Assembly: GCF_050947875.1 (NCBI RefSeq)
Contig: NC_134576.1
Location: 56,052,255 to 56,116,254, forward strand
Origin: Dermacentor variabilis
Taxonomy: Eukaryota; Arthropoda; Arachnida; Ixodida; Ixodidae
Reading direction: 5' to 3'
Length of the DNA: 64,000 nucleotides
The notes beneath the pieces were generated by a model. The model was not told the origin of the DNA. It was given only the letters and a program-made list of their open reading frames with translations, and ran no database searches. Positions within the stretch are counted from its first letter, which is position 1. Each line of letters opens with the position of its first letter. This document shows, one piece after another, positions 45,101-54,498 of this stretch. The translations under genes and the position numbers were made by a program.

Positions 45101-48100
45101 TCCATCTCCTCCCTCTCTGCATTCCTTTTGGTGCCCATTACGCTATGACTAGAGATGAGGTCACAAGACCCTTGCGAGACGAAACGGGGAAAAGCGGCAG
45201 GAGAAGATGAAATAACAGTCTACTTAATCAAAGACGGAGGAGACATAATGCTTGAAAAACTGGCGGCTCTCTATATGAAATGTTTATCTACTGCAAGTGT
45301 CCCAGAAAACTGGAATAATGCAAACATTATATTAATCCACAAAAAGGGAAAGGTTAAAGATCTGAAAATTTATAGGCCCATTAGCTTACTCCCAGTATTA
45401 TATAAAATGTTTACCAAAATAATCTCCAACAGAATAAGGGCAACACTGGACTTTAGTCAACCAAGGGAACAGGCGGGCTTAAGGAAGGGATTCTCTACAA
45501 TGGATAACATCCATGTCATTAATCATGTTATTGAGAAATCTGCAGTGTGCAATAAGCCCCTCTATATGGCTTTCATAGATTACAAAAAAGCATTTGATTC
45601 AGTAGAAATACCAGTAGTCATAGAGGCATTGCATAATCATGGAGTACAGACGGCTTACATAAATACCATGCAAAATATCTACAGAGAGTCCACAGCCACC
45701 TTAATTCGACACAAGAAAAATAAGAAGATGCCAATAAAAACACTGTGGTGTAAAGGTTATGAACAGGCATAAGTGCCCCAGAGAGACTGGCCAACGTTTC
45801 GATAAGTGGACCTATCTTCTTCAAAGGTGGCCTCGTCATCCTCGGCGTGTTAGTTTTGAAGGGTTAGTAGAGTGACGTCACGTGCGGTTGTTGTAGGTGG
45901 TAGCTGGCTGGCTGGTGCCACAAAAACATGCAGCCAACGACACCCTGAATCTCCCTAACCTCTTGCTTCCCCAACGCCCTCCCATGCCTTTCTTGCTCCA
46001 TTTCCCTCTTGGTGACGGTTTTTTTTTCTTTTTTTTTCTCCCCGCCTTCCGACTCTCTCACTCTAGTCCGCTCGTCTTAGAAACCACGTTTACAGATGTC
46101 AAGTGACAACGCTCATTCGATTTGAAGTCTCCCTTTACAACCAGCCACCACCGACAACAACCACTTGTGATGTCACTCTACTAACAGTTTAAAACTAACA
46201 CGCCGAGGATGACGAGGCCGCCTTTGATGGAGATGGGTCCACCTATCGAAACGTTAGCCAGCCTTTCTGAGGCACTTATCCCTGTTCATAACCTTTATAC
46301 CACACTGTGCTATTCCATCAGTCAGTCCCGTTGATTATAAAGAAGAGAGTCAGACAAGGAGACACAATATCTCCAAGGCTATTCACTGCGTGCTTGGAAG
46401 AAGTATTCAAGCTATTAAACTGGGAAGGCTTAGGAGTAAGGATCGACGGCAAATATCTCTGCAACCTTCGGTTTGTCGAAGGCATTGTTCTATCCAGCAA
46501 CAATGCAGACGAGTTACAACAAATTATTGGGGGCCTTAACAGAGAGAGTGTAAGAATGGAGCCGAAGATTAATAAGCAGAAGACAAAGATAATGATGAGT
46601 AACCGGGCAAGGGAGCAAGAGTTCAGGATTGCCAGTCAGCCTCTAGAGTCCGTGAAGGCATACATTTACCTAGGTCAACTAATCACAGGGAACCCTGACC
46701 ATGAGAAATAAGTTCGCAGAACAAAAATGGGCTGGATCATGTAGGGTAGACATCATGAGCTCCTGACTGAAAGCTTACCGTTATCATTGAAAAGAAAGGT
46801 ATGCAATCAGTGAATTTTACCGGTGCTGACATATGGGGCAGAGACTTGGGGACTGACAAAGTAACTTGAGAACAAGTTAAGGACTGCGCAGAGAGCGATG
46901 GAACGAAGAATGCTAAGCATAACTTTAACCGACAGAAAGAGCGGTTTGGATCAGAGAGCAAATGGGTGTAGACGATATTCCATTTGACATTAAGAGAAAA
47001 AAAAATGGCGCTTGGCAGGTCATGTAATGCGAAGATTAGATAACTGTTGGGCCATTAGGGTGACAGAATGGGTACCAAGAGAAGGGAAGCGCATTGGAAG
47101 CGGCAGTAAACTAGATGGTGCGACAAAATTAGGAGCTTTGCGGGTGCTATTTGGAATCTGTTGGCGCAAGACAGAGGTAATTGGAGATCGCAGGGAGAAG
47201 TCTTTGTCCTGCAGTGGGCATGAAATAGGCTGATGATGATGATGACACCATGACTTCTGTCTTCATTCATTGTATGTTTCTATGTACAGATGTGGCCAAA
47301 AAAATGTCTATCCCTTTGGATACCCATATTCTTCTCATTGTGTACGGTATGTACAACTGCAGTACCTTATTTCCCTAAGCATGGGAAAGCAACCTTTCGG
47401 TGGTGGTGCACTGTCATGTTCTAGAGTGGGCATACTCTTGCACAAGCCCATTTTGCATATCCCGACACACAGGAATGTATATATTAGGATAGGTGGAATA
47501 TGACAGCAGGGAGCATGTTTGCCAGACAACCTAATTCTAAGATGTGTAGCAATATGCGCACACAATCTAGAGCATTGAAACTCGGCCATGAAGACCAGGC
47601 CACACATGTACACAGTGCAGGACAGCTTGTGCACGTTGAAGCGTTGATCTCTTCCACTCAAATATTGGCACAAGGGCTGCCTCGCGTCGCTGCGCAGCTA
47701 CGGTGTGGAGCAGTCAATTCTCAGTGAAGCTGATTTATGTGGAGCAAGAAACTGATTTTTGTGTGCTCATTAACAACTTGAATACTAAAAATTATGTTTA
47801 CAGATATTCAAGCATTTCGAAGCACTGTCAGTAGGTCCGTTTGATTCGCCTGCACCACCTGAACTAGTTACGAGGTGCTGCATCCTAACATTCACTTGAG
47901 CTGTACAGCAATGTTGCAGGATTGGTTCAACATTTTCCTGCACCCTCTAATGTTGATGCCAACTTGGTGAAGGTGTGCAAGTGGGTCACAGTAGTGCAGG
48001 ACAGAGGTGCAAGTACTGTTAGAGCCCTGCTTACATGCGTCTGATGCAACTATGCGAATGTGGTGTGTATTTACCCTGAAAAGCCGATCATAACAGCAGA

Positions 48101-48443
48101 CCGTCAAACTTATGCACTCTGCACATTAGTTAGCCAAAACATAAGGCCTGCAACAAGTCTTTGCTGTCCGAGTGTTGTGTTGTTCGTAAACTGCCGTGAA
48201 CTGGTTCGGAATGGTGCAGGCGAATCGAATGGACCTAATAGCTCAATTAGCAACACTGTCTGGCAAGGCATCTATGTGTGAGCGCCATCAGCCTGTTTGA
48301 AAAATGCAACCTATTCATCCTTCAAAAATTCACACCTTTACAGGTATGAAGTGCAGCGGCAAGCTGAAGAAAGAGAGCAGCTTTTGAAACGACTGGAAAA
48401 CCTCGAGAGACTTGTCGATAAAGAAAATCGCCCGAGCCTGTGA
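42127..48443 (+). CDS. Harbinger Myb/SANT-like DNA-binding protein, 5 exons
   Basis: Exons: 42127-42401, 42501-42745, 43498-43698, 44891-45038, 48344-48443. All four introns are GT-AG and phases match, giving 969 nt, 322 aa. The start has a good context (GCAAAATGG). Residues about 28-115 form a Myb/SANT-like trihelix: FRRHEDLLLLREVVAINPF, MWETLL, SLRAIKDRVELLVGYF, ending in SGTEEQYDELQRLLQEV. Two basic patches (KPRKRK near 126, RRKRQ near 230) could be nuclear signals. Residues 240-318 are a highly charged coiled coil (RREEHEFSVRKEELALAQRR). In characterised Harbinger elements such a protein binds the transposase and the transposon ends and helps nuclear entry. AATAAA follows at 48469. Intron 4 is swollen by an RTE. 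Confidence 0.82.
43972..44089 (+). repeat. 59-bp tandem duplication in intron 3
   Basis: Units 43972-44030 and 44031-44089, three or four differences; shared CATAAACAGGCCATGGGATC. Confidence 0.9.
45151..47247 (+). mobile_element. RTE-3, inserted in intron 4 of the Myb-like gene
   Basis: Flanked by CTATGACT (45143-45150) and CCATGACT (47248-47255), an 8-bp duplication with one mismatch, and ending in GAT repeats. RT frame 45155-45740 has GKAAGEDEI, NNANIILIHKKGK, YRPISLLPVLYKMF and FIDYKKAFDSVE. It is cut by a foldback element, then resumes at 46337 with RVRQGDTISPRLFTACLEE. The catalytic block reads NLRFVEGIVLSSN, so both catalytic aspartates are lost (FADD to FVEG). The rest decays by stops to the C-terminal AGHVMRRLDNCW block. 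It belongs to a lineage distinct from RTE-1 and RTE-2. Confidence 0.88.
45741..46309. mobile_element. Foldback/MITE element with about 170-bp TIRs
   Basis: Arms 45741 to about 45913 and about 46139-46309 are reverse complements at roughly 85-90% by eye. The left reads CACTGTGGTGTAAAGGTTAT and the right, reversed, CACAGTGTGGTATAAAGG. Both contain CGTTTCGATA and CCTCGTCATCCTCGGCGTGT. The centre of about 225 bp is non-coding and pyrimidine-rich. It splits the RTE-3 RT frame. About 26 bp of extra sequence follow the right arm before RTE-3 resumes; no clean target duplication. Confidence 0.85.
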
Positions 48444-48468
48444 TAAAAGTTTGTTTAGCTTTGAGCAC

Positions 48469-48474
48469 AATAAA
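48469..48474 (+). terminator. Polyadenylation signal of the Myb-like gene
   Basis: AATAAA 26 bp after the stop codon, the first such hexamer downstream. Confidence 0.6.
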
Positions 48475-50014
48475 TTGTTTTACAATATAAAGTACACAGA
48501 GTCCATGTGCTGTGACCTTTGGGTCATATAATTCACTTTTATTTTTGCGTCCTTGTGAACAAAGTGTGGCGACTTCTATACAGCAACCCGGTACACATTC
48601 ATTGTCATACAGTGCACTACTCAAACTGTAATGTTTCTTAAAAAGCCCTTAGACCACTCTTAACATTTCAAGTGCGCATTGTACACAGGATACTGTGCCA
48701 AAAATTTTTTATGAACACAGCGGCAATACACTTTGCTGTTGTTGATACACTGTTGAACAACAAATTTTTGAGGTAACATGGGTTTAGGGGTTCCTTAAGG
48801 CATGACGCCAAGTTTGATACTGGATTTCTTGCAAAAGTATCACTTTTTATTATTTGCTTAGACGTGTTTGCTCTAGTGACACTCAGTCACTTCAACAATG
48901 GCAGTACAGGCACACTAGATATGATGTGTAAGCAGCGAACACTGCGCCTTCACTACAAGACCCTGTTTTTCTAAGAAATCGAGGTGCCTGGAAGACATTG
49001 AGGAGACAGTCCCACAAGCGGCGGGCTGCATGCCTGCAGCCTCGCCGCCACCCCTGGTTCGACCCCCCTTCACTGACTGCAGGCATCTCCCTCCGCCTCG
49101 AGTCCCGCGTTTTACGACCCTGGCGGTGTACAGTAGCCTGTGTCGGAGAGAGTAAAGTTGCATTTCAAAGAGGAAGGTTGTGTGTCTGCTTGCTCCCCCA
49201 AGTTCGCGAGGCGCCCTTGTTGCGTGGGAGCCGCTTGGGGAGAGTCTACGCGTGAGCCTTACCTTGCGTCGCGTTTTCTGGCCCACAGTGGCATATTCGC
49301 GGGCCACTGTCGGCCTGAGCTAGTGTTTTAGCCAAGTGCACGGTTAGCTAGCTGAGTCCACGTTAGAGAACTCCTTTTTGTTTACAGATGACACAAGTTG
49401 GATTGGAATGTGGCCTCCGCACAATTAAAAAATTATCTCGCAAAGCATTTGCCAAAGTCCTTCTCTGACTGCACTAGTGCTGCACAAGGTAGAAAAAGAA
49501 AAGGTGCACACAAGAAGACAAGAACAAAAGTTTGGAGGGGACAAACTAAAAATCCGTGGAAAACGAACCCTTGAAACACTTTCGTGCATAAAGCTGATGT
49601 TTAAAATCCCTTTTTTGTTCCTTTAACCATTTTTTTTTTGCAATTCTATCGTACACCAACAAGTACAAATTTTTCGAGGAAACACATTCTAGTGACATAC
49701 ATTCATTTTTTACATGGTTGAGCAATGAACAACAAAAGTAGTAAGCTTTTCTATAGCAAAGCATAGTCTTATATTGGGGTTTCAGTTCTGAAACCGAAGC
49801 CCCGATAAAACACCATCTCCCTCTTTTTTGAAAGTAAGTGAGGGGAAGGAACATCATTATACATTCGTTAATGGTGTACATTATACAATGCCAAAGTAAC
49901 TCCCAACTCTCCCCTTGCAGAACAAAAAGAAAAGGAGAAATGTGACAAAATAGAGCACTCATTTTTTTTCAATGCAAATACAAACATGCAAAACGGGAAA
50001 ATTATGTTGCAACT
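48475..50014. other. Harbinger central spacer between the convergent genes
   Basis: No coding region. About 48990-49370 is a GC-rich block unlike its AT-rich flanks and could be an inserted element or LTR fragment, but no ends were identified. Confidence 0.4.
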
Positions 50015-50085
50015 TGACACAGAGACAAGCAGAACACAGGACGAGCGCTCAGCGCTCGTCCTGTGTTCTGCTTGTCTCTGTGTCA
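50015..50085. repeat. 71-bp perfect palindrome
   Basis: 35-nt arms (50015-50049 and 50051-50085) that are exact reverse complements around one central C. The left arm starts TGACACAGAGACAAGCAGAA and ends GACGAGCGCT. It lies downstream of the transposase stop. Confidence 0.97.
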
Positions 50086-50244
50086 TATTTTGTTGCGCTA
50101 TGTATCCCAGTCTGAATATAACTGGTGCCTGAATATAATCCTCAGATCCTCGGCAGTCGACGCTGCTAGCAGAGCATTTTGACTGGGCACGTCAGTCAGA
50201 ATTTGAGCACGTACCCCATCATCTCACCTTTCGGCTAGGTGATT

Positions 50245-52598
50245 TCACCGCAAATTCAGGTACATTTCCAAGGCTGGTGGCTCAAGACCAAAGTAAGCGG
50301 ACACCTGTGAGCCATAGAGGCAGGTGTGACAGTTGGCCAGAAGAGCACTTACTTTGTACATTTGCGGCAAATTCTGGCGGTACAGTTTTTGATTTTTGCG
50401 AAAGTCAACAAATGCAAATAAGCCTGCAATCTTGCCAAAACCCCATTCAACAGCTTGGCGCACTTTGCTCATTTCCTTGTTGAACAGCAACTGGTGCCCA
50501 CTAGAAGATGTTCCGCTGTAGGGCTTCAGCAACAGTGGCCTCAGAGGATATGCAGGATCACCATAGATGCAATAGCTGTGGCCCTGGACAAGCTTTTCTA
50601 GTTTTTCATAGGTCTTGCTTATTCGGAGTATACCTGCAAGATCACAAAGTTGTTTTTGCGCTCAGAATATGATGCAATCTCCCAAAACCTCTGCAACCAA
50701 GACAAAATAGGCAATAGTAGACTGTTTTATCAGTTGCATCACCTACCTTTATATGTTGCATGTTATTATCTGTGCCGTCTCAAAGTACACAAGGTAAACC
50801 AACCTACAGGTCTATCCCTATTCAGCCAAGTTTCTCTGCACATAGGTCCCTATACTCTGCAGTACAGCTGTGCCGCCTGCAATTGGGTCCTCGATTGCAT
50901 GGGGTGCAAGGCAAGGTGCTGACATGGTGCAGTGCACCCTTGAACCTTGCAGCGTGTGCAACGCGGCAGCCAACCTGCACTGCTTGCACCTTTTCAGAAT
51001 TTTGTTTAACAAAACTAATTACTCCTTACTAATGTGACAGTCGAACACCCTGTAAAATGCATTTGCTTTGAATTTACAATTACTGATAACCAAGATTGAA
51101 ATAAAGAAGTTAACCATAGAATGTTCTCAGGAGTCGTCGCAGGTCTTAATAAAAATGTTTATTTTCATATTGCTTCAGTCGTTAGGGAATAAACTGGTTT
51201 TCTCATGAGAGCCCTAATTAAATTTCGTTCAGTATTCAGCATTGCTACAATTTTCTCATTTTATCACGCATTCATTCATGCACACTCATTGTATAGCTAC
51301 ATTTGCTTTATCAAATAACATTGCCCTGCCACAAGTTGCTACAAATTATGAAAAATTATTTGTTTCAGTGCCCTTTCCTTCTAAACAGTTTAGAGTTATA
51401 TTTTAAAATGTTTCCGTACAGTAGTTTGATATTTCTTGAAAACATACTTGTTTTTGTCTGCCTACTTAGCATAATTATTACCTTCTCGAAATACATGTGT
51501 TACAAACATATGAGCCTTGAAAGCTGTTGAATTTTAGCTCAAGGTAATCCAGGGCATTCCCATTCCTGGCACGAGAAAAATATTTTACAGAAACTCTTTC
51601 AGAAAGAGCAATACAAGGTTTTTCAAGGCTGCACGACAAGTTGATGTTCTTGCTTATGTACTTCACCACATGTATTATTTTGCTAACCTTCGTTAATTGC
51701 TGCTTACTGAAAACGTACCGTCCGTGATCTACATATTGTGAATGCATTTATGCCAATGAGCATGTAACTGAACATGACGGCTGCGTCGATCACGTCTAGT
51801 AACAACTTGCGAATAGGAACTCTCGTCTCTGTTGGATCAACTCACCTGCATCATGTCGGCTGCCGAAGTACGGTCCATTTAATTGGCAGATTATGCCGTT
51901 TGGACACATGATCGACTGGTATTTTACAGCATGGGTGCGCTTGTGCCCGGAAAAAAACATCTTCTGATTTGTCGACGGGCGGCAGATAGCCCTCGCGGTG
52001 CCGTCGATGAAGCCCCAACAGTTATCCAGGGGTGCACCTTTGGAATGCACGGCCTGCAAAGTTTAGGTGTGAAAAAAATATAAATAAATAATGACGGGCA
52101 CGAACCAAAATGTCTGATACCAACCTGTGAAAATTCCTCCAAGGTAGGGATGTCAAGCCAGGAGTGACTGTTCACGTCCTTCAAAAGGTGTTTGAAGTTA
52201 CTTTCGATGTGCGAAAGAACGATATTTGTCACTGATGATATAACTGAATAATGTCTCCCAAAAAGGTGCTCTAGATCGCACAGCCTGTTGGGGTACGAGA
52301 GCCGACGTAGCGTAATACACAAACTCTCCTCTCCTGGCACAGTCACTCGTTGAGCTGTTCTGATGACAGCTGGCATCCTTAAGGCATTATGAAGCCTTGA
52401 TATATCATTTTTTTCAAACCGGAAATACGACCTGAAAACACCAGCGTCCATGGTATCCATGTTCAGAAGTCCGTTGGCTGAAAGCGGGTCTCTTCGTGTG
52501 CTACCAAAAACTTCACACAGCAAAATGTCTTCTAGTTCCTTCCATTTCAATTGATTGAGTAGCACTGGGTATTGCAAGATGCTCTGCCGTGTTGTCAT
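50245..52598 (-). CDS. PIF/Harbinger DDE transposase, 3 exons
   Basis: Exons on the minus strand: 52598-52125, 52053-51846, 50633-50245. Introns are GT-AG (71 and 1212 bp), phases 0 and 1 match; 1071 nt, 356 aa. Start is the first in-frame ATG (MTTRQSILQYPVLL); an acceptor-like TTCTCCCAG about 40 bp upstream means a further 5' exon is possible. Residues about 60-135 form the helix-turn-helix: ISRLHNALRMPAVI and GEESLCITLRRLSYPNR. The catalytic core has CWGFIDGTARAICRP (first D), YFGSRHDAG and YCIYGDPAYPLRP (second acidic block), and RQAVEWGFGKIAGLFAFVDF (E). It ends NCHTCLYGSQVSAYFGLEPP. This nuclease cuts at the TIRs and targets 3-bp sites. No stops or shifts. Confidence 0.9.
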
Positions 52599-53055
52599 GT
52601 CTTGCAGTGCTCCAGCAGTGCGATACACCGAAACTCTGGGAGAACAGCGGACGTGTCAGAGGTGAACAGAGATGAACACGTTTGTCACTTGTGTGCACGT
52701 TTGTTTATGCGGGCCATGTGACCACGTTTTAGGTGTACTGAAAGAGCAAAAGACCTTGCCTTGGCTACAACACAGCGTAACGGCTTTGTTAATGTAAGGA
52801 TTATATATATATATAAGAAATGAAAATGCAATGTATTGCGTGAAATGCCTTCAGACATTTGGGTAATTCCAAATATATTATTTTATTGCGGCAATTCTTA
52901 CAACTTGAGTATTATGTTTATAGCGGTTTTACCTTCTCCGGCAAGGTGGCGCGTCAGGCGAGCACATGCCCATACATGCTTTTCAGACGCAGCCGGGCGC
53001 TCCGCTAAAAGTGATTCTTCGCCCGCCGCTCCGCTAACTGTGAGCGGGAACGGGA

Positions 53056-53096
53056 GAGCGGAGCGGACCGTCAAAAACGTTCTGCTAAAACTGCCT
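53056..53096 (-). repeat. Harbinger right TIR
   Basis: Reverse complement begins AGGCAGTTTTAGCAGAACGT. Directly followed by ATT (53097-53099) and then the first base of the MITE. Confidence 0.95.
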
Positions 53097-53099
53097 ATT

Positions 53100-53642
53100 A
53101 GAGTGTTTTAGTTGAGCGTGTTTACGCTCCGCTAAGCAGATAAGCGGAGCGGAAGCGCGAATGCGCATGCGCCGTCCACTTAGCCGTAAGCGGGATAGCG
53201 GAGCGAGGAACACGGTCCGCTCAGAAGCTGCCTGAGCGGAGCGTGCTGCGCAGCGCTTTGGCTAGCGTTGGCGTCAGAAAGGATTGGATTGGCTGCAGAG
53301 AGCAAGCGCGCTGGCTATCACGTGGTGTTCCCCAAGACGGCGCATTATTTTCGATTGGATAAAATGGACCGGTAACGCATTACAAGCGCACGTCTAGATA
53401 GTTCATGGAGAAATAAGTTATGTATATACATACATACGTTTTACTGTATAAGAGTGATCAATAGGTACTTTTATTTTCTTTCATTGCCCTGAATTTGACC
53501 AGGGGGCGCTGCAACTACGAAAGGTCCGCTCCACTACGCTAAACGCATAACTAAAACGTGAAAATCGCCCGCCGCTCCGGTGTGGCTCAGCGGGGCAGCT
53601 TGGAGCGGAGCGTACCGTAAAGACGCTCAACTAAAACACTCT
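53100..53642. mobile_element. Harbinger-type MITE abutting the Harbinger
   Basis: Starts AGAGTGTTTTAGTTGAGCGT; the reverse complement of its right end starts with the same 20 bases and continues with TTTACG after one change. ATT flanks both ends (53097-53099 and 53643-53645). It shares the general style of the Harbinger ends (AGxxxGTTTTAG, then CGCTCCGCT) and the subterminal AGCGG-rich DNA with GAATGCGCATGCGC-like palindromes. 543 bp, no coding frame. Probably mobilised by a related transposase. Confidence 0.88.
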
Positions 53643-53699
53643 ATTGCGGCGACGGCGGCAGTGGCGGCCATCTCGAGAGTGGCGCTTGCACGCACTTTG

Positions 53700-54190
53700 T
53701 TACCAAGACACACTTGCGCGGATGTGTCTTGATGGACCAGCTATGTCCGTTATGCCTCATTGGCCTTATGTCAGTGCTCCTAGGTTTAGGAAATATTCTC
53801 TTCCAAGATTCTAGAAAACTGAAAATACAAACGTCGGAATTTATTCATTTGTCCTTTTCATGGAACGACAAGCTGTGTCCCACACGTAAATTAGGAATCT
53901 CCAAAACTAGGTTACAATGCCGCATCCCACCATTAAATTTTTACCTATACATGTCTGGTCTGCCGCCTGTGTCCTCACTGCAGGAACTGCAAAACATTGT
54001 TCACCTTCTGCTGGAATGCCGTCAAATCAGAAATCAGAGGAAGAAAGTGTACTTTTTATTTGGAACATTTGGCATTTCTTTAATTACTTCAAATATCTTA
54101 TACTTCGGGGCTTCTTCATTGGGCTTTAGCCACAGGAACATGTGCGTGGCAATTTGCAACTATATCTGTGACACAAGTCTACCATGACAA
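53700..54190 (+). pseudogene. LINE-D C-terminal finger segment
   Basis: Frame 53714-54187 gives KTRLQCRIPPLNFYLYMSGL, then LQNIVHLLLECRQIRNQRKK (degenerate CCHC finger: the first two cysteines are lost, H-x4-C kept) and FGASSLGFSHRNMCVAICNY. This is the last domain of the RNase H-type LINE whose preceding domain ends at 39015. Confidence 0.75.
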
Positions 54191-54482
54191 TTTTGGAAAT
54201 CAATGCTTAGATAGATCATTGAATCGATGATTGTAAGTTCGAAATTATTCTAAAACCACCGAGAAAACAGGAAACTTGCTGTTCGTACATAAATAAAAAT
54301 ATTCTTTTCATTTCTCTATCTCCCTAGTGAATATTTTTCTGAATTAACATGAACGTTACACTTCACGCTGATTTACTTTTTCGTTCAGGATTTCTCTCTC
54401 CCCTTGCCTTCAACCTTAACCGCCGGTTTCTCGACCAAACCCTCGTAGTGGGTAAGCAACACAAGTGAGGAGCAAGCAATGC
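54191..54482. other. LINE-D 3' UTR and flank
   Basis: AT-rich, no gene; contains AATAAA near 54293. Confidence 0.35.
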
Positions 54483-54498
54483 GTCATACCCTCGTAAG

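Larger units (their letters stand above)
41957..53096. mobile_element. Complete PIF/Harbinger DNA transposon
   Basis: TIRs at 41957-41997 and 53056-53096 are 41 bp with one mismatch; the left begins AGACAGTTTTAGCAGAACGT. They are flanked by ATT on both sides (41954-41956 and 53097-53099), the 3-bp duplication length typical of the superfamily. Between them lie two convergent multi-exon genes: a Myb/SANT-like gene (plus, 42127-48443) and a DDE transposase gene (minus, 52598-50245). This two-gene plan is the hallmark of PIF/Harbinger. GC-rich subterminal repeats (AGCGG/CCGCT) lie inside both ends. Without the RTE in intron 4 it would be about 9 kb. Both frames are open, so it may have been mobile recently. 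Confidence 0.92.
39018..53692 (-). mobile_element. Gypsy-2: internally deleted LTR retrotransposon hosting a Harbinger transposon
   Basis: Direct repeats 39018-39540 and 41490-41953 plus 53643-53692 are LTR copies. On the minus strand both begin near TGTTACAAAGTGCG or TGGTAACAAAGTGCG. A G-rich tract (GTCGTCGGGGTGG) precedes the left, 3' LTR as a polypurine tract would. On the minus strand TGGCGTCCGCGACAGGA (plus 41121-41137) resembles a primer-binding site; if so the 5' LTR extends left to 41138 and the left LTR is truncated. Between them only a gag remnant survives, with no pol. The Harbinger and MITE split the right LTR, which rejoins at 53643. Confidence 0.75.
25400..54190 (+). mobile_element. 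LINE-D: degenerate RNase H-type LINE split into four segments
   Basis: Four plus-strand segments read as one LINE in domain order. 25400-26622 has ORF1 and the first residues of ORF2. 34777-36350 has the endonuclease and RT start. 37440-39015 has the RT core with YADD, thumb and RNase H. 53700-54190 has the C-terminal finger. Together they give about 4.8 kb, a normal element size. The breaks are filled by gypsy-1, a tRNA-like repeat plus LINE fragment, and gypsy-2. At break 1 the endonuclease is cut between RILHWNCR and RDLLYLIS. At break 3 the RNase H end (WVPGHRGI, LNEMA) is parted from its continuation (starting near GATGTG at 53718). Many stops throughout; long dead. Confidence 0.75.
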
